A stretch of DNA of 64,000 bases. It comes from PFJX01 sp963713085. Its GTDB lineage: Bacteria > Pseudomonadota > Gammaproteobacteria > Burkholderiales > Thiobacillaceae. A program made the translations under genes and the position numbers. Within the stretch, counting starts at the first letter, position 1, and the number at the start of each line of letters is the position of its first letter. The notes under the pieces are model-generated. The model was not told the DNA's origin and searched no databases. It worked only from the letters and a program-made list of their open reading frames with translations. This document shows, piece after piece, positions 47,998-56,179 of this stretch. The stretch covers positions 108,584-172,583 of the forward strand of contig CAVQKQ010000024.1 of assembly GCA_963713085.1 (NCBI GenBank), read 5' to 3'.

Positions 47998-48581
47998 TCA
48001 GCGCAGCTTGCGCACCACGCCCTTCACCACGCCCCAGATGGTGAGTTCCTGACCGGTCTTGATACTCGATGGGCGGGTAGTCGGGATTGTTCGGTAGCAG
48101 GCGCACCCAGCCGTCTGTCGATGCACAGTTCCTTGACGGTGAGCTCGTTGTCGATGACCGCCAGGACGATGTCCCCATGGCGGGGTTCCAAGGCCCGGTC
48201 CACGGCGATGATGTCGCCATCCAGGATGCCGGCCCCGGACATGGAATGGCCCTTGACCCGGACATAGAAGGTGGCGGCCTCGTGTTCCACCAGGTACTCG
48301 TTGAGGTCGAGCTTGCCCTCCGCATAGTCCTCGGCGGGACTGGGGAAGCCGGCGGGCACGCTGCCGTCGAACAGGGGCAAGCTTAACGGCGTAGGCTCCG
48401 GGGCCGGGCGCAGGGCGCCGACCGGCAGGGGGCGCTTGCGTGCTTGAAGCCTTGCCTTCAGGATGATCGCCCAGCTTTGGGGAACGCGCAGGGCCACGGT
48501 CGGCTCGCCATAGGCGAAGCTGCCGGGCTTGCGGCCGGCGCCGGGACGGGGGCCGCCGTGGGAAAAGGTCTTGGTCGTCAT
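47998..48581 (-). pseudogene. umuD: UmuD-like autopeptidase, two frameshifts
   Basis: LexA-like S24 peptidase and Pol V accessory subunit. The N-terminus has GGPRPGAGRKPGSFAYGEPT and VALRVPQSW, an extension typical of long UmuD forms. The cleavage region and Ser follow: FPSPAEDYAEGKLDLNEYLV, then VKGHSMSGAGILDGDII. The Lys region (HGDIVLAVIDNELTVKEL) is intact. After CID the frame shifts near 48113-48120 (then DGWVRLLPNNPDYPPIE) and again near 48068-48072 (then KTGQELTIWGVVKGVVRK). Removing one base at each site gives 193 residues ending at TGA 47998-48000, next to umuC. Confidence 0.85.
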
Positions 48582-48595
48582 GCTGTCATTCAATA

Positions 48596-48615
48596 TGATT
48601 AACGTACGATAATCA
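48596..48615. promoter_or_regulatory. near-perfect palindrome between umuD and the HMCES gene
   Basis: TGATTAACGTACGATAATCA is symmetrical apart from one pair: arms TGATTA/TAATCA and core CGTACG. It lies 15 bp from the umuD start and 21 bp from the start of the divergent gene, so a bound protein would control both. It is not the CTGT-N8-ACAG LexA box. Expected for an SOS-type or self-regulated operator; the binding protein is unknown. Confidence 0.6.
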
Positions 48616-48636
48616 AGATAGCACCGGGAGTTCAGC

Positions 48637-49332
48637 ATGTGTGGACGTTTCGCGCTCAGCAGCGAGGTCAAGGTCCTGGCCCGGCATTTCGCCGTGGCCG
48701 AGGCCGGCGTGCGGGTCCAGGAAGGCCCACCCCGGTACAACATCGCCCCCTCCACGCCGATCCTGGCGGTGCGCCTGGATCCGGACGGTCAGCGCGAACT
48801 GGTGAAACTTAAATGGGGCTTGCTGCCCCACTGGTCGGTGGAACCCAAGACCAGCTACAGCACCGTGAATGCCCGGGCCGAGACGGTGGACACCAAGCCG
48901 GCCTTCCGGGCCGCCTTCAAGCGCCGCCGCTGCCTGATTCCTGCCGATGGCTGGTATGAGTGGGAGAGCCTGCCGGACCAGAAAACCAAGCAGCCCTGGT
49001 TCTACCGCAGCCAGAACGGGGACCCCTTGGCCCTGGCCGGGGTATGGGAGCACTGGCAACAGGGGGAGAAGGTGATCGACAGCGCCAGCCTGATCGTCTG
49101 CGCGGCCAACGCCGTCGCCAGTCCCGTGCATGATCGGATGCCGGTGATCCTGGGAGAAGCGGACTGGGCCGACTGGCTGGACCCGGAAGTGCCACCCGAG
49201 GCGGCCAAGACCATGATGCGGCCTTGCCCGGAGGAATGGATCCGGACCTATCCGGTAAGCCGATTGGTGAGTGTCGTCCGTAACGAGGGGCCGGAATTGA
49301 TCGAGCCGTTGGAACAGGAATCAGCGTCGTAA
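48637..49332 (+). CDS. SOS-response-associated peptidase (HMCES/YedK family)
   Basis: 231 residues. It protects abasic sites in single-stranded DNA by a thiazolidine crosslink through Cys2, which is exposed once Met1 is removed (MCGRFALSS). The conserved family residues are present: PRYNIAPST, NARAETVDTKPAFR (Asn/Arg/Glu), CLIPADGWYEWE, and HDRMPVIL with the His. Intact, divergent from umuDC, sharing the palindrome between them. An AGATAGCACCGGGAG stretch provides the ribosome site. Confidence 0.94.
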   Translation: MCGRFALSSEVKVLARHFAVAEAGVRVQEGPPRYNIAPSTPILAVRLDPDGQRELVKLKWGLLPHWSVEPKTSYSTVNARAETVDTKPAFRAAFKRRRCLIPADGWYEWESLPDQKTKQPWFYRSQNGDPLALAGVWEHWQQGEKVIDSASLIVCAANAVASPVHDRMPVILGEADWADWLDPEVPPEAAKTMMRPCPEEWIRTYPVSRLVSVVRNEGPELIEPLEQESAS

Positions 49333-49346
49333 GTACATTCAAAAAG

Positions 49347-49392
49347 AGGCGCCGGTTAAGGCGCCTTGAGTCAGACCGCCATTGCGGCGGTC
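49347..49392. terminator. two adjacent stem-loops after the HMCES gene
   Basis: AGGCGCC (49347-49353) pairs with GGCGCCT (49360-49366), and GACCGCC (49374-49380) with GGCGGTC (49386-49392). They sit between the convergent HMCES and 65-residue genes and may end transcription from both sides. T-runs are short, so this is a moderate call. Confidence 0.5.
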
Positions 49393-49430
49393 CAGGGAGG
49401 TTTGAAAGCAAGGTACCTCGCTATCTGAGC

Positions 49431-49628
49431 TCAGTTGATGCGGAGTTTCTTCTTTTCCAGCAGGAGGACGCGCAGCGCATCGGCGTCTTCCTGGGTGATG
49501 GATCCCTCCACCAGTCTCTGGCGGAGACGATATGAGACGGGGACACCGAGGCTGATCAAGGTCGTCAAGTCCCAGGAATAGGTGGTGAGGTGGTTGATAT
49601 GCGAAAGAGCCATGTCGAGTGCGCGCAT
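49431..49628 (-). CDS. small protein of unknown function (65 aa)
   Basis: Starts MRALDMALSHINHLTTYSWD at the ATG at 49628, which has a good AGGAG site; the frame is open upstream without one. The rest is helical (SYRLRQRLVEGSITQEDADA, LLLEKKKLRIN). No TM helix, signal peptide or known motif. It is convergent with the HMCES gene. Function unknown; the ribosome site and codon use are the only support. Confidence 0.5.
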   Translation of the reverse strand: MRALDMALSHINHLTTYSWDLTTLISLGVPVSYRLRQRLVEGSITQEDADALRVLLLEKKKLRIN

Positions 49629-50017
49629 GTCGGTCTCCTTGTCTTCTGACGGCCCACTGCGGAATGCCAGGCCGTGACGACGAGTAATGACTGCAAGCAA
49701 TATGAAGCATTTTGCATGCCCAACCGAACAGTGAATGCCTGGAACATGGGGTTCGTTTTGTTGCCAGAACTTGGTTTACCCAGTGATTACGGGGCGTGCG
49801 GGCACTGGGTCCGATTCACGCTGACCCGTTGAATGGTTGTGGCAGGGGGTCCACAAGACGGGCACGATACGCGTGGCGTGCAAAAAGCTGTCCGGGTGTC
49901 AACACACTCGACAGCCTGTTTGGCGTGAGGCGGGTCCGACGACTGGCCCGGGGGTATTCCTAAAATCAACCTCGGCCGACCGTGGGTTCCAATAACGAGA
50001 TGCAAGGGGAGGTGGTC
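49629..50017. other. intergenic region
   Basis: No supportable gene. Divergent promoters for the 65-residue gene and the 122-residue exported protein must lie here; no clear -35/-10 pair or repeat stands out. Confidence 0.4.
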
Positions 50018-50386
50018 ATGCGTTCAGTCGCATTGATATTGTTGGGCTTGATGACGGCGCCCGTATGGGCAGCTTGGGTGGAAGTCCTCAATACGCCGGC
50101 CAGCGTGTTCTACCTTGATCCCGATGCCGTCACGATGGATGGCAACATTCACAAGGCATGGGTGTTGGAAAACTATCCGACAGAACCCGGCAACGAGGTG
50201 ATGTCCACTCGCTACCTATACGAGTTCGACTGCCCCAGGCAGCGGGTACGGGTCACCGCGTCAAGCATGCATACCCAGTGGTTCGGCAAGGGGAAAGAAA
50301 CCTCAAGTGCAAGTATTGATGGCATATGGGGCGCGGTGGATCGGAACCCCACTGACCAAAAGATATTCGCCTCAGTGTGCCGCTAA
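50018..50386 (+). CDS. small exported protein (surface-adhesin E-like)
   Basis: 122 residues. Signal peptide (MRSVALILLGLMTAPVWA) precedes a single domain: WVEVLNTPASVFYLDPDAV, KAWVLENYPTEP, STRYLYEFDCPRQRVRVTAS, and a C-terminal Cys in FASVCR that could bond with the Cys in EFDC. The pattern resembles small proteobacterial periplasmic proteins annotated as surface-adhesin E. The ATG at 50018 follows AAGGGGAGG. No operon partner is visible. Confidence 0.72.
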   Translation: MRSVALILLGLMTAPVWAAWVEVLNTPASVFYLDPDAVTMDGNIHKAWVLENYPTEPGNEVMSTRYLYEFDCPRQRVRVTASSMHTQWFGKGKETSSASIDGIWGAVDRNPTDQKIFASVCR

Positions 50387-50419
50387 GCCTTGGAGATCAG
50401 AGCGCGGCTGGCTGCGTCT

Positions 50420-50656
50420 TCACGCGAGGATGTCGATCAGGGTGCCCATGGTTTCGTTCTGGACCTTGATCGCTGCCACGTTGGCCTTGAACGCGATACT
50501 TGCTTCCTTCATGGCCACCACGGCCTCGCTCAAGGACACCACCGACGAGGCACTGGCAGGGTCGGCGATGACGGCGGCCGCCTGGTCTATCTGGGCTTGT
50601 GCTTGTTGCAGCCCGGAGAAGCTGGAGTTCAAGGAAAGGCTGGATAGCGCATCCAT
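50420..50656 (-). CDS. small helical protein resembling flagellar rod/hook C-termini
   Basis: 78 residues, MDALSSLSLNSSFSGLQQAQ at the start and VVAMKEASIAFKANVAAIKV plus NETMGTLIDIL at the end. The last 40 residues have the pattern of the C-terminal helix of flagellar rod, hook and filament-cap proteins (helix with A/N/K then MxxLLDI). No flagellar genes are nearby, and these short proteins occur singly in many proteobacteria. Role unknown. Confidence 0.55.
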   Translation of the reverse strand: MDALSSLSLNSSFSGLQQAQAQIDQAAAVIADPASASSVVSLSEAVVAMKEASIAFKANVAAIKVQNETMGTLIDILA

Positions 50657-50789
50657 TGCGTGATGTCAGGGTATCTTCAAGCAGTTCAGTATAGGCCGCT
50701 GGCGTTGCCTTGCCCTGACTTGCTCACAGCGCCGGTGTTCTGGGGCTGGAGGCAACCAAAATTGACGTATTGCTGATTGGACGAGCGGA

Positions 50790-51077
50790 ATGAAGAAAGC
50801 CAGGACGGCGGCGGAAGCACTGGAGTTGGAGGCCATCCCGAACATCGGCCCGGTTATCGCCGATGACCTGCGCCAACTGGGCATCCACGCCCCAGCGGAT
50901 CTCAAGGGTCAGGATCCCTACGTCCTTTACCAACAGTTGTGTGCCCAGAGCGGCGTCATTCATGACCCGTGTCTGCTCGACACCTTCATTGCCGCCACCC
51001 GATTCATGGCGGGAGAACCGCCCTTGCCCTGGTGGCGATACACCAAGGAACGCAAACGGACGCTCAAGTCGCCCTGA
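50790..51077 (+). CDS. helix-hairpin-helix protein, Cdd1/pathogenicity-locus type
   Basis: 95 residues. AIPNIGPVIADDLRQLGIHA is a helix-hairpin-helix of the kind that binds DNA; DLKGQDPYVLYQQLCAQSGV, DPCLLDTFIAATRFMAGE and PWWRYTKERK match the small Cdd1 family found across proteobacteria. Function is not established. Stands alone on the plus strand 750 bp before the CBASS operon. ACGAGCGGA precedes the ATG as a weak ribosome site. Confidence 0.78.
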   Translation: MKKARTAAEALELEAIPNIGPVIADDLRQLGIHAPADLKGQDPYVLYQQLCAQSGVIHDPCLLDTFIAATRFMAGEPPLPWWRYTKERKRTLKSP

Positions 51078-51190
51078 GCTTCACCAGAAATCCATGGCGC
51101 CGCGACTACGCATGACGATGTCGGTCCTGAATTAATGCAGGACACAGGTGAACCAGTTGCAGTCCCTCGGCCAACCGGCTCCGTCGCCAT

Positions 51191-51335
51191 TTGAACGACT
51201 GCTGTACTTCGGAACCTGCTCGAAGGCTAATTCACGTTACTCGGCCATTGCTGCCTGTGGTTATGGCTCGGTCGAGTGGCAGGACTAGAGCAGGTTGCTG
51301 TCGTTGGTGGTCCAGGTGGTGTGAACGTCAGCTCA
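51191..51335 (+). repeat. degenerate direct repeat flanking CBASS, left
   Basis: Aligns without gaps over about 130 bp to 56362-56506 (offset 5,171), with shared blocks such as ACTCGGCCATTGCTG, GCAGGTTGCTG and GTGTGAACG; roughly two thirds of positions match by eye. The two copies bracket the CBASS operon. Confidence 0.65.
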
Positions 51336-51550
51336 CTTTCCCCAGCGCTGACCCTAACCGACTCTTTGCCGCTTTTGATCTCACTAGTTTTGGAATGGCA
51401 GCAAACAAAGTATTGCTGACTCTCTAAACAACTTGGTCTCCTGATCGTCGGTACGTCGGTACGTCGGGCAGGCGGCAGGCCAAGATATCTACACATAACT
51501 GGTGATGTACCCAGCGTCGCAAGGGAAACAAAACGGAAATATTTACCCTG

Positions 51551-51578
51551 TTGACGAGGAGGGCAACATCACTAGAAT
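51551..51578 (+). promoter_or_regulatory. candidate sigma70 promoter of the CBASS operon
   Basis: TTGACG, 16-bp spacer, TAGAAT. Both hexamers are close to consensus. It lies about 255 bp before the CD-NTase start and between the left repeat and the hairpin. Confidence 0.5.
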
Positions 51579-51633
51579 TGGTGTCTGCTCTATTGCGAAA
51601 CACTAGATTTAGTGCTCTTCTATTGAGCGAGGT

Positions 51634-51666
51634 GTTGGGGTAGCCGACTGCAATCGGCTCCCCAAC
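51634..51666 (+). other. strong stem-loop in the CBASS leader
   Basis: GTTGGGG-TA-GCCGA, loop CTGCAA, TCGGC-T-CCCCAAC: a 12-bp stem with one small internal bulge. No T-run follows, so it is not a simple terminator. It would form in the 5' leader of the CBASS mRNA; its role is unknown. Confidence 0.5.
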
Positions 51667-51833
51667 GGACCCGGAGGCCCAGTGCGAGGCGCATTTTCCA
51701 TGCCACTTTTTGGCAAGGTCAAGGGCGCAAATTTCATGCCTACGTGGTCCACCCTACGACTAGTGACCAGCAAGCTTCAGCGTACCTCGGCTGGGAGCAC
51801 TGGTTTTCAAGCCCATTGGGCGGAAAGGCATGT

Positions 51834-52841
51834 ATGGCTGCAGTACAAAAACAGTTCGAAGAGTTTCATCGCAAAATCAAGCTGGACGAGGATGACGAGA
51901 AAGCGAAGCTCAGGGAGAAGCGGGACACTTTGCTTAACGAGTTGAAAGAGCGTCTACCAGACGGTACGCCCTCGTTCGAAAGCTTTCATCAGGGCAGTTA
52001 CGCGATGAACACCGGCACGGTGCCCAAGGATGGTGACTATGACATTGACGTGGGGCTCGTATTCGATTGCAAGTCCGACAAGTACGAAGACCCTGTGGAC
52101 CTGAAGAAGATTGTCCGGGACGCGCTTACGCGGGCTAACCGGACGGTGGACATAAGACGTCCCTGTGTAACGGTCAGCTATCTTAGGGAAGGCGTACGGG
52201 AATACCACGTTGACTTGGCGATTTACGTCAAAAGGGGGGACGGCCTGCTGGACCTTGCCATGGGCAAGGAAGGGTCAAGTGCAGACAAGCGCTTTTGGCA
52301 GGTGTCCGACCCCCAGACGCTGACCTCACTCATCAAGAATCGCTTCAGCGGTGATGACGCGTTTCAGTTCAGGCGTTGTGTTCGGTACATGAAGCGGTGG
52401 AGAGACGTAAAGTTTTCCAACGGCGGTACTCCGCTCAGTATCGCCCTAACCGTTGCCGCTTATCACTGGTTTCAGCCGAACCAGGAGTTGTCCGGTAAGT
52501 ATGTGGACTTGGCCGCACTAAAGACCTTGGTAGTGGAAATGCTAAACAACTTCTCGACTACCTTTCATGACGGCGAGATTGTGGAACGGCTGAAGGTGAC
52601 TCTACCCGTGGCACCACATAGTGACCTGATGAGCAAGCTGTCCAATGCACAGATGAAAGCCTTCAAGCAACGGTTGGAAAAGCTACGTGACGAGCTTGTC
52701 GCAGTGCAGACCGATGAGCTTACTGAAGACGCCTGCAAACGTTTGCAGGGCCAGTTCGGCGACGAGTTCCCTGTGCCTGAAAAGAAGGAGACTGCGCAGA
52801 AGGTTGTGGCGCCGTTTGTTAGCGCCGGTACGTCTGCATGA
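51834..52841 (+). CDS. CBASS CD-NTase (cyclic oligonucleotide synthase)
   Basis: Signal-generating enzyme of a CBASS anti-phage system; on infection it makes a cyclic nucleotide that activates the HNH-SAVED effector encoded last. 335 residues from the ATG at 51834, which has GGAAAGG upstream; the frame is open 30 codons further. The nucleotidyltransferase core shows HQGSYAMNTG (residues 52-61), the metal-binding pair in DYDID (Asp70, Asp72) and a third acidic residue in YHVDLAIYVK (Asp127). A helical OAS-like C-terminal part follows (RCVRYMKRWRDV). I cannot assign the clade or the nucleotide product from sequence alone. Its stop overlaps the next start (ATGA). Confidence 0.92.
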   Translation: MAAVQKQFEEFHRKIKLDEDDEKAKLREKRDTLLNELKERLPDGTPSFESFHQGSYAMNTGTVPKDGDYDIDVGLVFDCKSDKYEDPVDLKKIVRDALTRANRTVDIRRPCVTVSYLREGVREYHVDLAIYVKRGDGLLDLAMGKEGSSADKRFWQVSDPQTLTSLIKNRFSGDDAFQFRRCVRYMKRWRDVKFSNGGTPLSIALTVAAYHWFQPNQELSGKYVDLAALKTLVVEMLNNFSTTFHDGEIVERLKVTLPVAPHSDLMSKLSNAQMKAFKQRLEKLRDELVAVQTDELTEDACKRLQGQFGDEFPVPEKKETAQKVVAPFVSAGTSA

Positions 52842-54553
52842 CCGATGCCGTACTCAAGTGCGGCGAGCCAGTAGACAACTTGATTGCCCTCGTTGCTGAT
52901 CTGCTAAGGCAACGAGGGCATCAGGCAACGGTTGCTGAGGATGCACACCTCGCTGACGGCTGGCTTTACCTCACCATTCAAGGTCAGCGTACTCGTTGGA
53001 ACCTCAAGGTCGAAGACAGTAGCAGCCTCGAATACAAACTTCCTGAAATACAGCTTGCTGGCACTGGGCGGCTACTGGCTCACGTGTCGCATTGTCGAGT
53101 GGTGTGTACAACGGATGGGCAGGGACTATCCATTGACACTAATCACGCGGCAAGTGTGGTCGCACATACTGTTTGCGATGCCTACAAGGTGCTGGAGGAC
53201 GCAGACCTAGATTCCACCGTAGGTTCTCCAGGGTACCTCGATGAACTTGAAGGTTACTGGGAGGGCATACCAGGGGTCCGGAAGGCACGAATTTCCTTCG
53301 AAGTCGATGATCGTTCCAGATACGTGTCCTGCCATGCAGAACACGTGGGCAAGGGCAGCTCTAAATGCAAGTATTTCACGGAGCGTGGAGGCCAAGTCCC
53401 GCCAGAGTTTGATACGTCGTCACTCACGGTGGTGAAGGCACTGTATTTGGCCCTGGATGTAAACGTCCTACCGCCTGCTCAAGATTCGCCACTCACTGGA
53501 AACTTCATACAGCGCGTGCTTGACGCTGCAGGCGAAAATACTCGTGTGCTCTGGGACGATATCGCCCGCAAACACTGGAACGGACGAAACAGGTTGTGCA
53601 CTGTCCTGATTTCACAGCCGAGGCCATCTGGTGGCAGGTCGCTTATTGGCATGAGCCTATCCTTTAACGGGAGAGAGCTGGGCGACAGCACCACGTGTAA
53701 CCCTCTGTCCCTAAAGCGGCATACAACAAGCTACATGCGTGACCGAGGCGGTGCCTCTGAAGCTCTTGCATCAAAGCATGTCGCCGTCCTTGGTTGTGGT
53801 TCAGTCGGGTCCGAGATTGCCGATGCATTGGCTTCCTGCGGAATCGGGCACCTCACCTTGGTCGACAGTGACAACATGGACGTTGAAAATGTCTTTCGCC
53901 ACGTGCTTGGAAGACAAGCCATCGGCCAAACAAAGGTCAGTGCGATGGCCTCGGACCTTGCGAATAAGTACCCGGGACTAGTCGTCACAACAGCCAGGGA
54001 ATTAGCCCAACAGTGGCTTGAATCTATCGGCCCAAACCAGTTCGACTGCATCGCTATCGCCATTGGAAATCCTGCAGTTGACCGCATGCTGGCAAAAGCC
54101 ATCAGGTCCCGTGCCATCTCGAAGAATCTGGTGGTCACCTGGCTGGAACCCCTTGGTCTTGGGGGGCATGTAGTTGGGCTTCCGTCTCTAGGTACAGGGT
54201 GTCTCGAATGCATATTCAGAGCGGATGAAGGTGTTGAATCTCTTCACCCGATGGTGTCCTTCGTGAAGCCCAACCAAGTGTTCAGTCGAAGCCTGACAGG
54301 CTGCCTGGGTACCTTCATACCCTACTCTGCGTTGCATTCCAGGAAGACAGCTCTCCTCGCTGCAGATGCCATTTTGTCGAGGCTAGACCGCGTACGTGAG
54401 CCTGCATACGTGTACTGGGTAGGCGATGGCGCTCAAGCTGCATCCCAAGGCTTTCAAGTATCAGATTGGTTCGAACGTGCTCGAAGCCTTACATCCGAAC
54501 AAGCAACACGAGTTGTCTTTGACAGCCCGTGTTCACACTGCCGGACTCCGTGA
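52838..54553 (+). CDS. cap2: CBASS Cap2, E2-E1 fusion ligase
   Basis: Ubiquitin-transfer-like enzyme that conjugates the C-terminus of the CD-NTase to targets and so primes it. 571 residues: an N-terminal E2-like domain (about 1-170, with Cys in SHCRVVCTTD as a possible but unproven active-site residue), a middle region, and an E1/ThiF adenylation domain from about 312: KHVAVLGCGSVGSEIADAL (nucleotide loop), HLTLVDSDNMDVENVFRH, NPAVDRMLAKAI, and Cys-rich segments TGCLECIF and SPCSHC. Starts inside the CD-NTase stop and ends inside the Cap3 start, so the four genes are read as one unit. Confidence 0.92.
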   Translation: MTDAVLKCGEPVDNLIALVADLLRQRGHQATVAEDAHLADGWLYLTIQGQRTRWNLKVEDSSSLEYKLPEIQLAGTGRLLAHVSHCRVVCTTDGQGLSIDTNHAASVVAHTVCDAYKVLEDADLDSTVGSPGYLDELEGYWEGIPGVRKARISFEVDDRSRYVSCHAEHVGKGSSKCKYFTERGGQVPPEFDTSSLTVVKALYLALDVNVLPPAQDSPLTGNFIQRVLDAAGENTRVLWDDIARKHWNGRNRLCTVLISQPRPSGGRSLIGMSLSFNGRELGDSTTCNPLSLKRHTTSYMRDRGGASEALASKHVAVLGCGSVGSEIADALASCGIGHLTLVDSDNMDVENVFRHVLGRQAIGQTKVSAMASDLANKYPGLVVTTARELAQQWLESIGPNQFDCIAIAIGNPAVDRMLAKAIRSRAISKNLVVTWLEPLGLGGHVVGLPSLGTGCLECIFRADEGVESLHPMVSFVKPNQVFSRSLTGCLGTFIPYSALHSRKTALLAADAILSRLDRVREPAYVYWVGDGAQAASQGFQVSDWFERARSLTSEQATRVVFDSPCSHCRTP

Positions 54554-55041
54554 TGAACAAGCGGTTTGTATTTTCACCAGGTCGTCGGCTGGTCATTGTG
54601 CCTGACGCCGTTTCCACAATGCTCCGTTACAGACAGCTCAGGGCCTCGCAGCCAGAGGCAGGCGGAGCTTTGCTGGGACGGTTCCTCCTGGACTCGAACG
54701 ACCTAGTGGTAGACGAAGTGACAGTCCCGCAAAGGCGGGACATGTGGAGTCGCTTTTCATTCTTTCGGTCAGCCCAACACAACCGGATAGCAACTCAAAG
54801 ATGGCAGGAGTCACAAGGACGAGTCGCCTATTTGGGGCTTTGGCACACCCACCCAGAGCCAACACCCACCCCCAGCTCGGTCGATCTAGCAGACTGGAGA
54901 AATGCGCTAACCAAGGACAGGTACGAGGGAGACCACCTGTTCTTCATCATCGTTGGTACAGCACAGATGAGATGCTGGCTAGGCACACGTTACAGAGAAG
55001 AATTCCAATTGTTGGAGGAAGAAGCAGATGACAAAGAGTAA
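54553..55041 (+). CDS. cap3: CBASS Cap3, JAB/JAMM isopeptidase
   Basis: Metallopeptidase that removes the CD-NTase from its conjugates and limits Cap2 action. 162 residues from the ATG at 54553, which overlaps the cap2 stop (TGATG); a GTG 24 bp upstream is also in frame. The JAMM motif is complete: Glu35 in EAGGALLG, His98 and His100 in GLWHTHPEP, Ser108 and Asp111 in PSSVDLADW. Its stop lies 14 bp inside the effector gene. Presence of both Cap2 and Cap3 places the operon in type II (long form). Confidence 0.92.
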   Translation: MNKRFVFSPGRRLVIVPDAVSTMLRYRQLRASQPEAGGALLGRFLLDSNDLVVDEVTVPQRRDMWSRFSFFRSAQHNRIATQRWQESQGRVAYLGLWHTHPEPTPTPSSVDLADWRNALTKDRYEGDHLFFIIVGTAQMRCWLGTRYREEFQLLEEEADDKE

Positions 55042-56179
55042 GCAAAATAGAGTTCCGATACCTGCGCCGGTAAGACAGCAGCTTTGGATTGCTGCGGCTG
55101 GTAGGTGCGAGGTCAACAAGTGCAACAAGCCTGTAGGTATCGACTTTCTTACTGGCAAGAGCATCAACCTTGGCGAATTGGCACACATCGTTGCGGATAG
55201 CCCTAGCGGCACCCGTGGCGACCCAGTGCGTTCCAAGCTACTTGCCAAGGATGAAGCAAACCTCCTGCTTGCATGCAGGGAGTGCCACAAACTGATTGAT
55301 GATGTGTTTGCGGTCGAAGACTACCCAGAAGCGTTGCTGAAGCGCTGGAAGACCGAGCATGAGGCGAGAGCAAGGTCCATCTATGATGCGGAAACCGCAG
55401 CCATCAGCTTGCCCATAATCATGTCCTTGCCGATAGCCACTCACAGCCCTGTAGTGTCGGTGAGAGAAGTTAACCGGGCCATCCTAAAGAACTCGGACTA
55501 CAGCGTGCATCCGTCACAGGACCCTGTTCAAATCGGATGGTCAGACCTAGGCGTAACGGATAGAGACCCGGATTTTTGGCCGATAGCCGAGCGGGCTCTT
55601 ACCAACAAGTTTGAGACAGTGATAGCGCCGAGACTGATGGGACAAAATGCGGCATCTCACCTCTCAATCGCTGCGTTTGCTCCCATACCAATGTTGATGA
55701 AGCTCGGCTCACTCGTCGGCGACAAGATTCGGGCAAACGTCCTAGACCTTCCAAACAATCGCTGGCTTTGGCGCACTGATGACGAGGCGAAGCAGACCGG
55801 TGATGATTGGTTCCATTTTGATGTGCCTGAAGTACTCCCGAAGCGAGTCTTCGTCGCCATTGAAATCAGCAACAACGCGAGCGACTTCGACAAAGTGGTT
55901 GGTACGACACCGCTTGTTCGGTTCTCAGCCGTCAATCCGCGTCGTGAACTGATAGGCAGCGAAGTCAACTTGTCCGGGTTCCGCCGAGCTTTTGATTCAT
56001 TCATCAACGAGCTCCAAGCAGCTGGTGCCAGGCAACTCGAACTCTTGCCCGTTACCTCACTGTGTACGAGCGTTGAGATCGGTCGCAGGATACTGCCGAA
56101 AATCTTTGAGGAAGTGGCTGTCTGGGAATACCGATCTTCCACTTGGACGTGGTCGCTTAGGATTGTTGGTTCAAGTTAA
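55028..56179 (+). CDS. cap5: CBASS effector, HNH-SAVED nuclease (Cap5-type)
   Basis: Killer effector: the SAVED domain binds the CD-NTase product and turns on the HNH nuclease, which degrades DNA. 383 residues. HNH part at about 10-110: QQLWIAAAGRCEVNKCNKP, GELAHIVADSPSGTRGDP (His of the beta-beta-alpha metal site) and NLLLACRECHKLIDDV. SAVED part from about 140: PIATHSPVVSVREVNRAIL, and the C-terminal Rossmann-like region RVFVAIEISNNASDFDKVV and LELLPVTSLCTSVEIGR. Last gene of the operon. GC is lower than in the backbone, as for the whole operon. Confidence 0.9.
   Translation: MTKSKQNRVPIPAPVRQQLWIAAAGRCEVNKCNKPVGIDFLTGKSINLGELAHIVADSPSGTRGDPVRSKLLAKDEANLLLACRECHKLIDDVFAVEDYPEALLKRWKTEHEARARSIYDAETAAISLPIIMSLPIATHSPVVSVREVNRAILKNSDYSVHPSQDPVQIGWSDLGVTDRDPDFWPIAERALTNKFETVIAPRLMGQNAASHLSIAAFAPIPMLMKLGSLVGDKIRANVLDLPNNRWLWRTDDEAKQTGDDWFHFDVPEVLPKRVFVAIEISNNASDFDKVVGTTPLVRFSAVNPRRELIGSEVNLSGFRRAFDSFINELQAAGARQLELLPVTSLCTSVEIGRRILPKIFEEVAVWEYRSSTWTWSLRIVGSS

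Larger units (their letters stand above)
51078..51833. other. long upstream region of the CBASS operon
   Basis: Contains the left degenerate direct repeat (51191-51335), a candidate promoter (51551-51578) and a strong hairpin (51634-51666). Frames in this region have no family features. The leader from the promoter to the first start codon would be about 250 nt. Confidence 0.5.

Noticed and set aside
49347..49392. Small RNA gene after the HMCES gene
   Set aside because: Two adjacent hairpins are present, but there is no promoter-like sequence for a separate transcript; a terminator region is the simpler reading.
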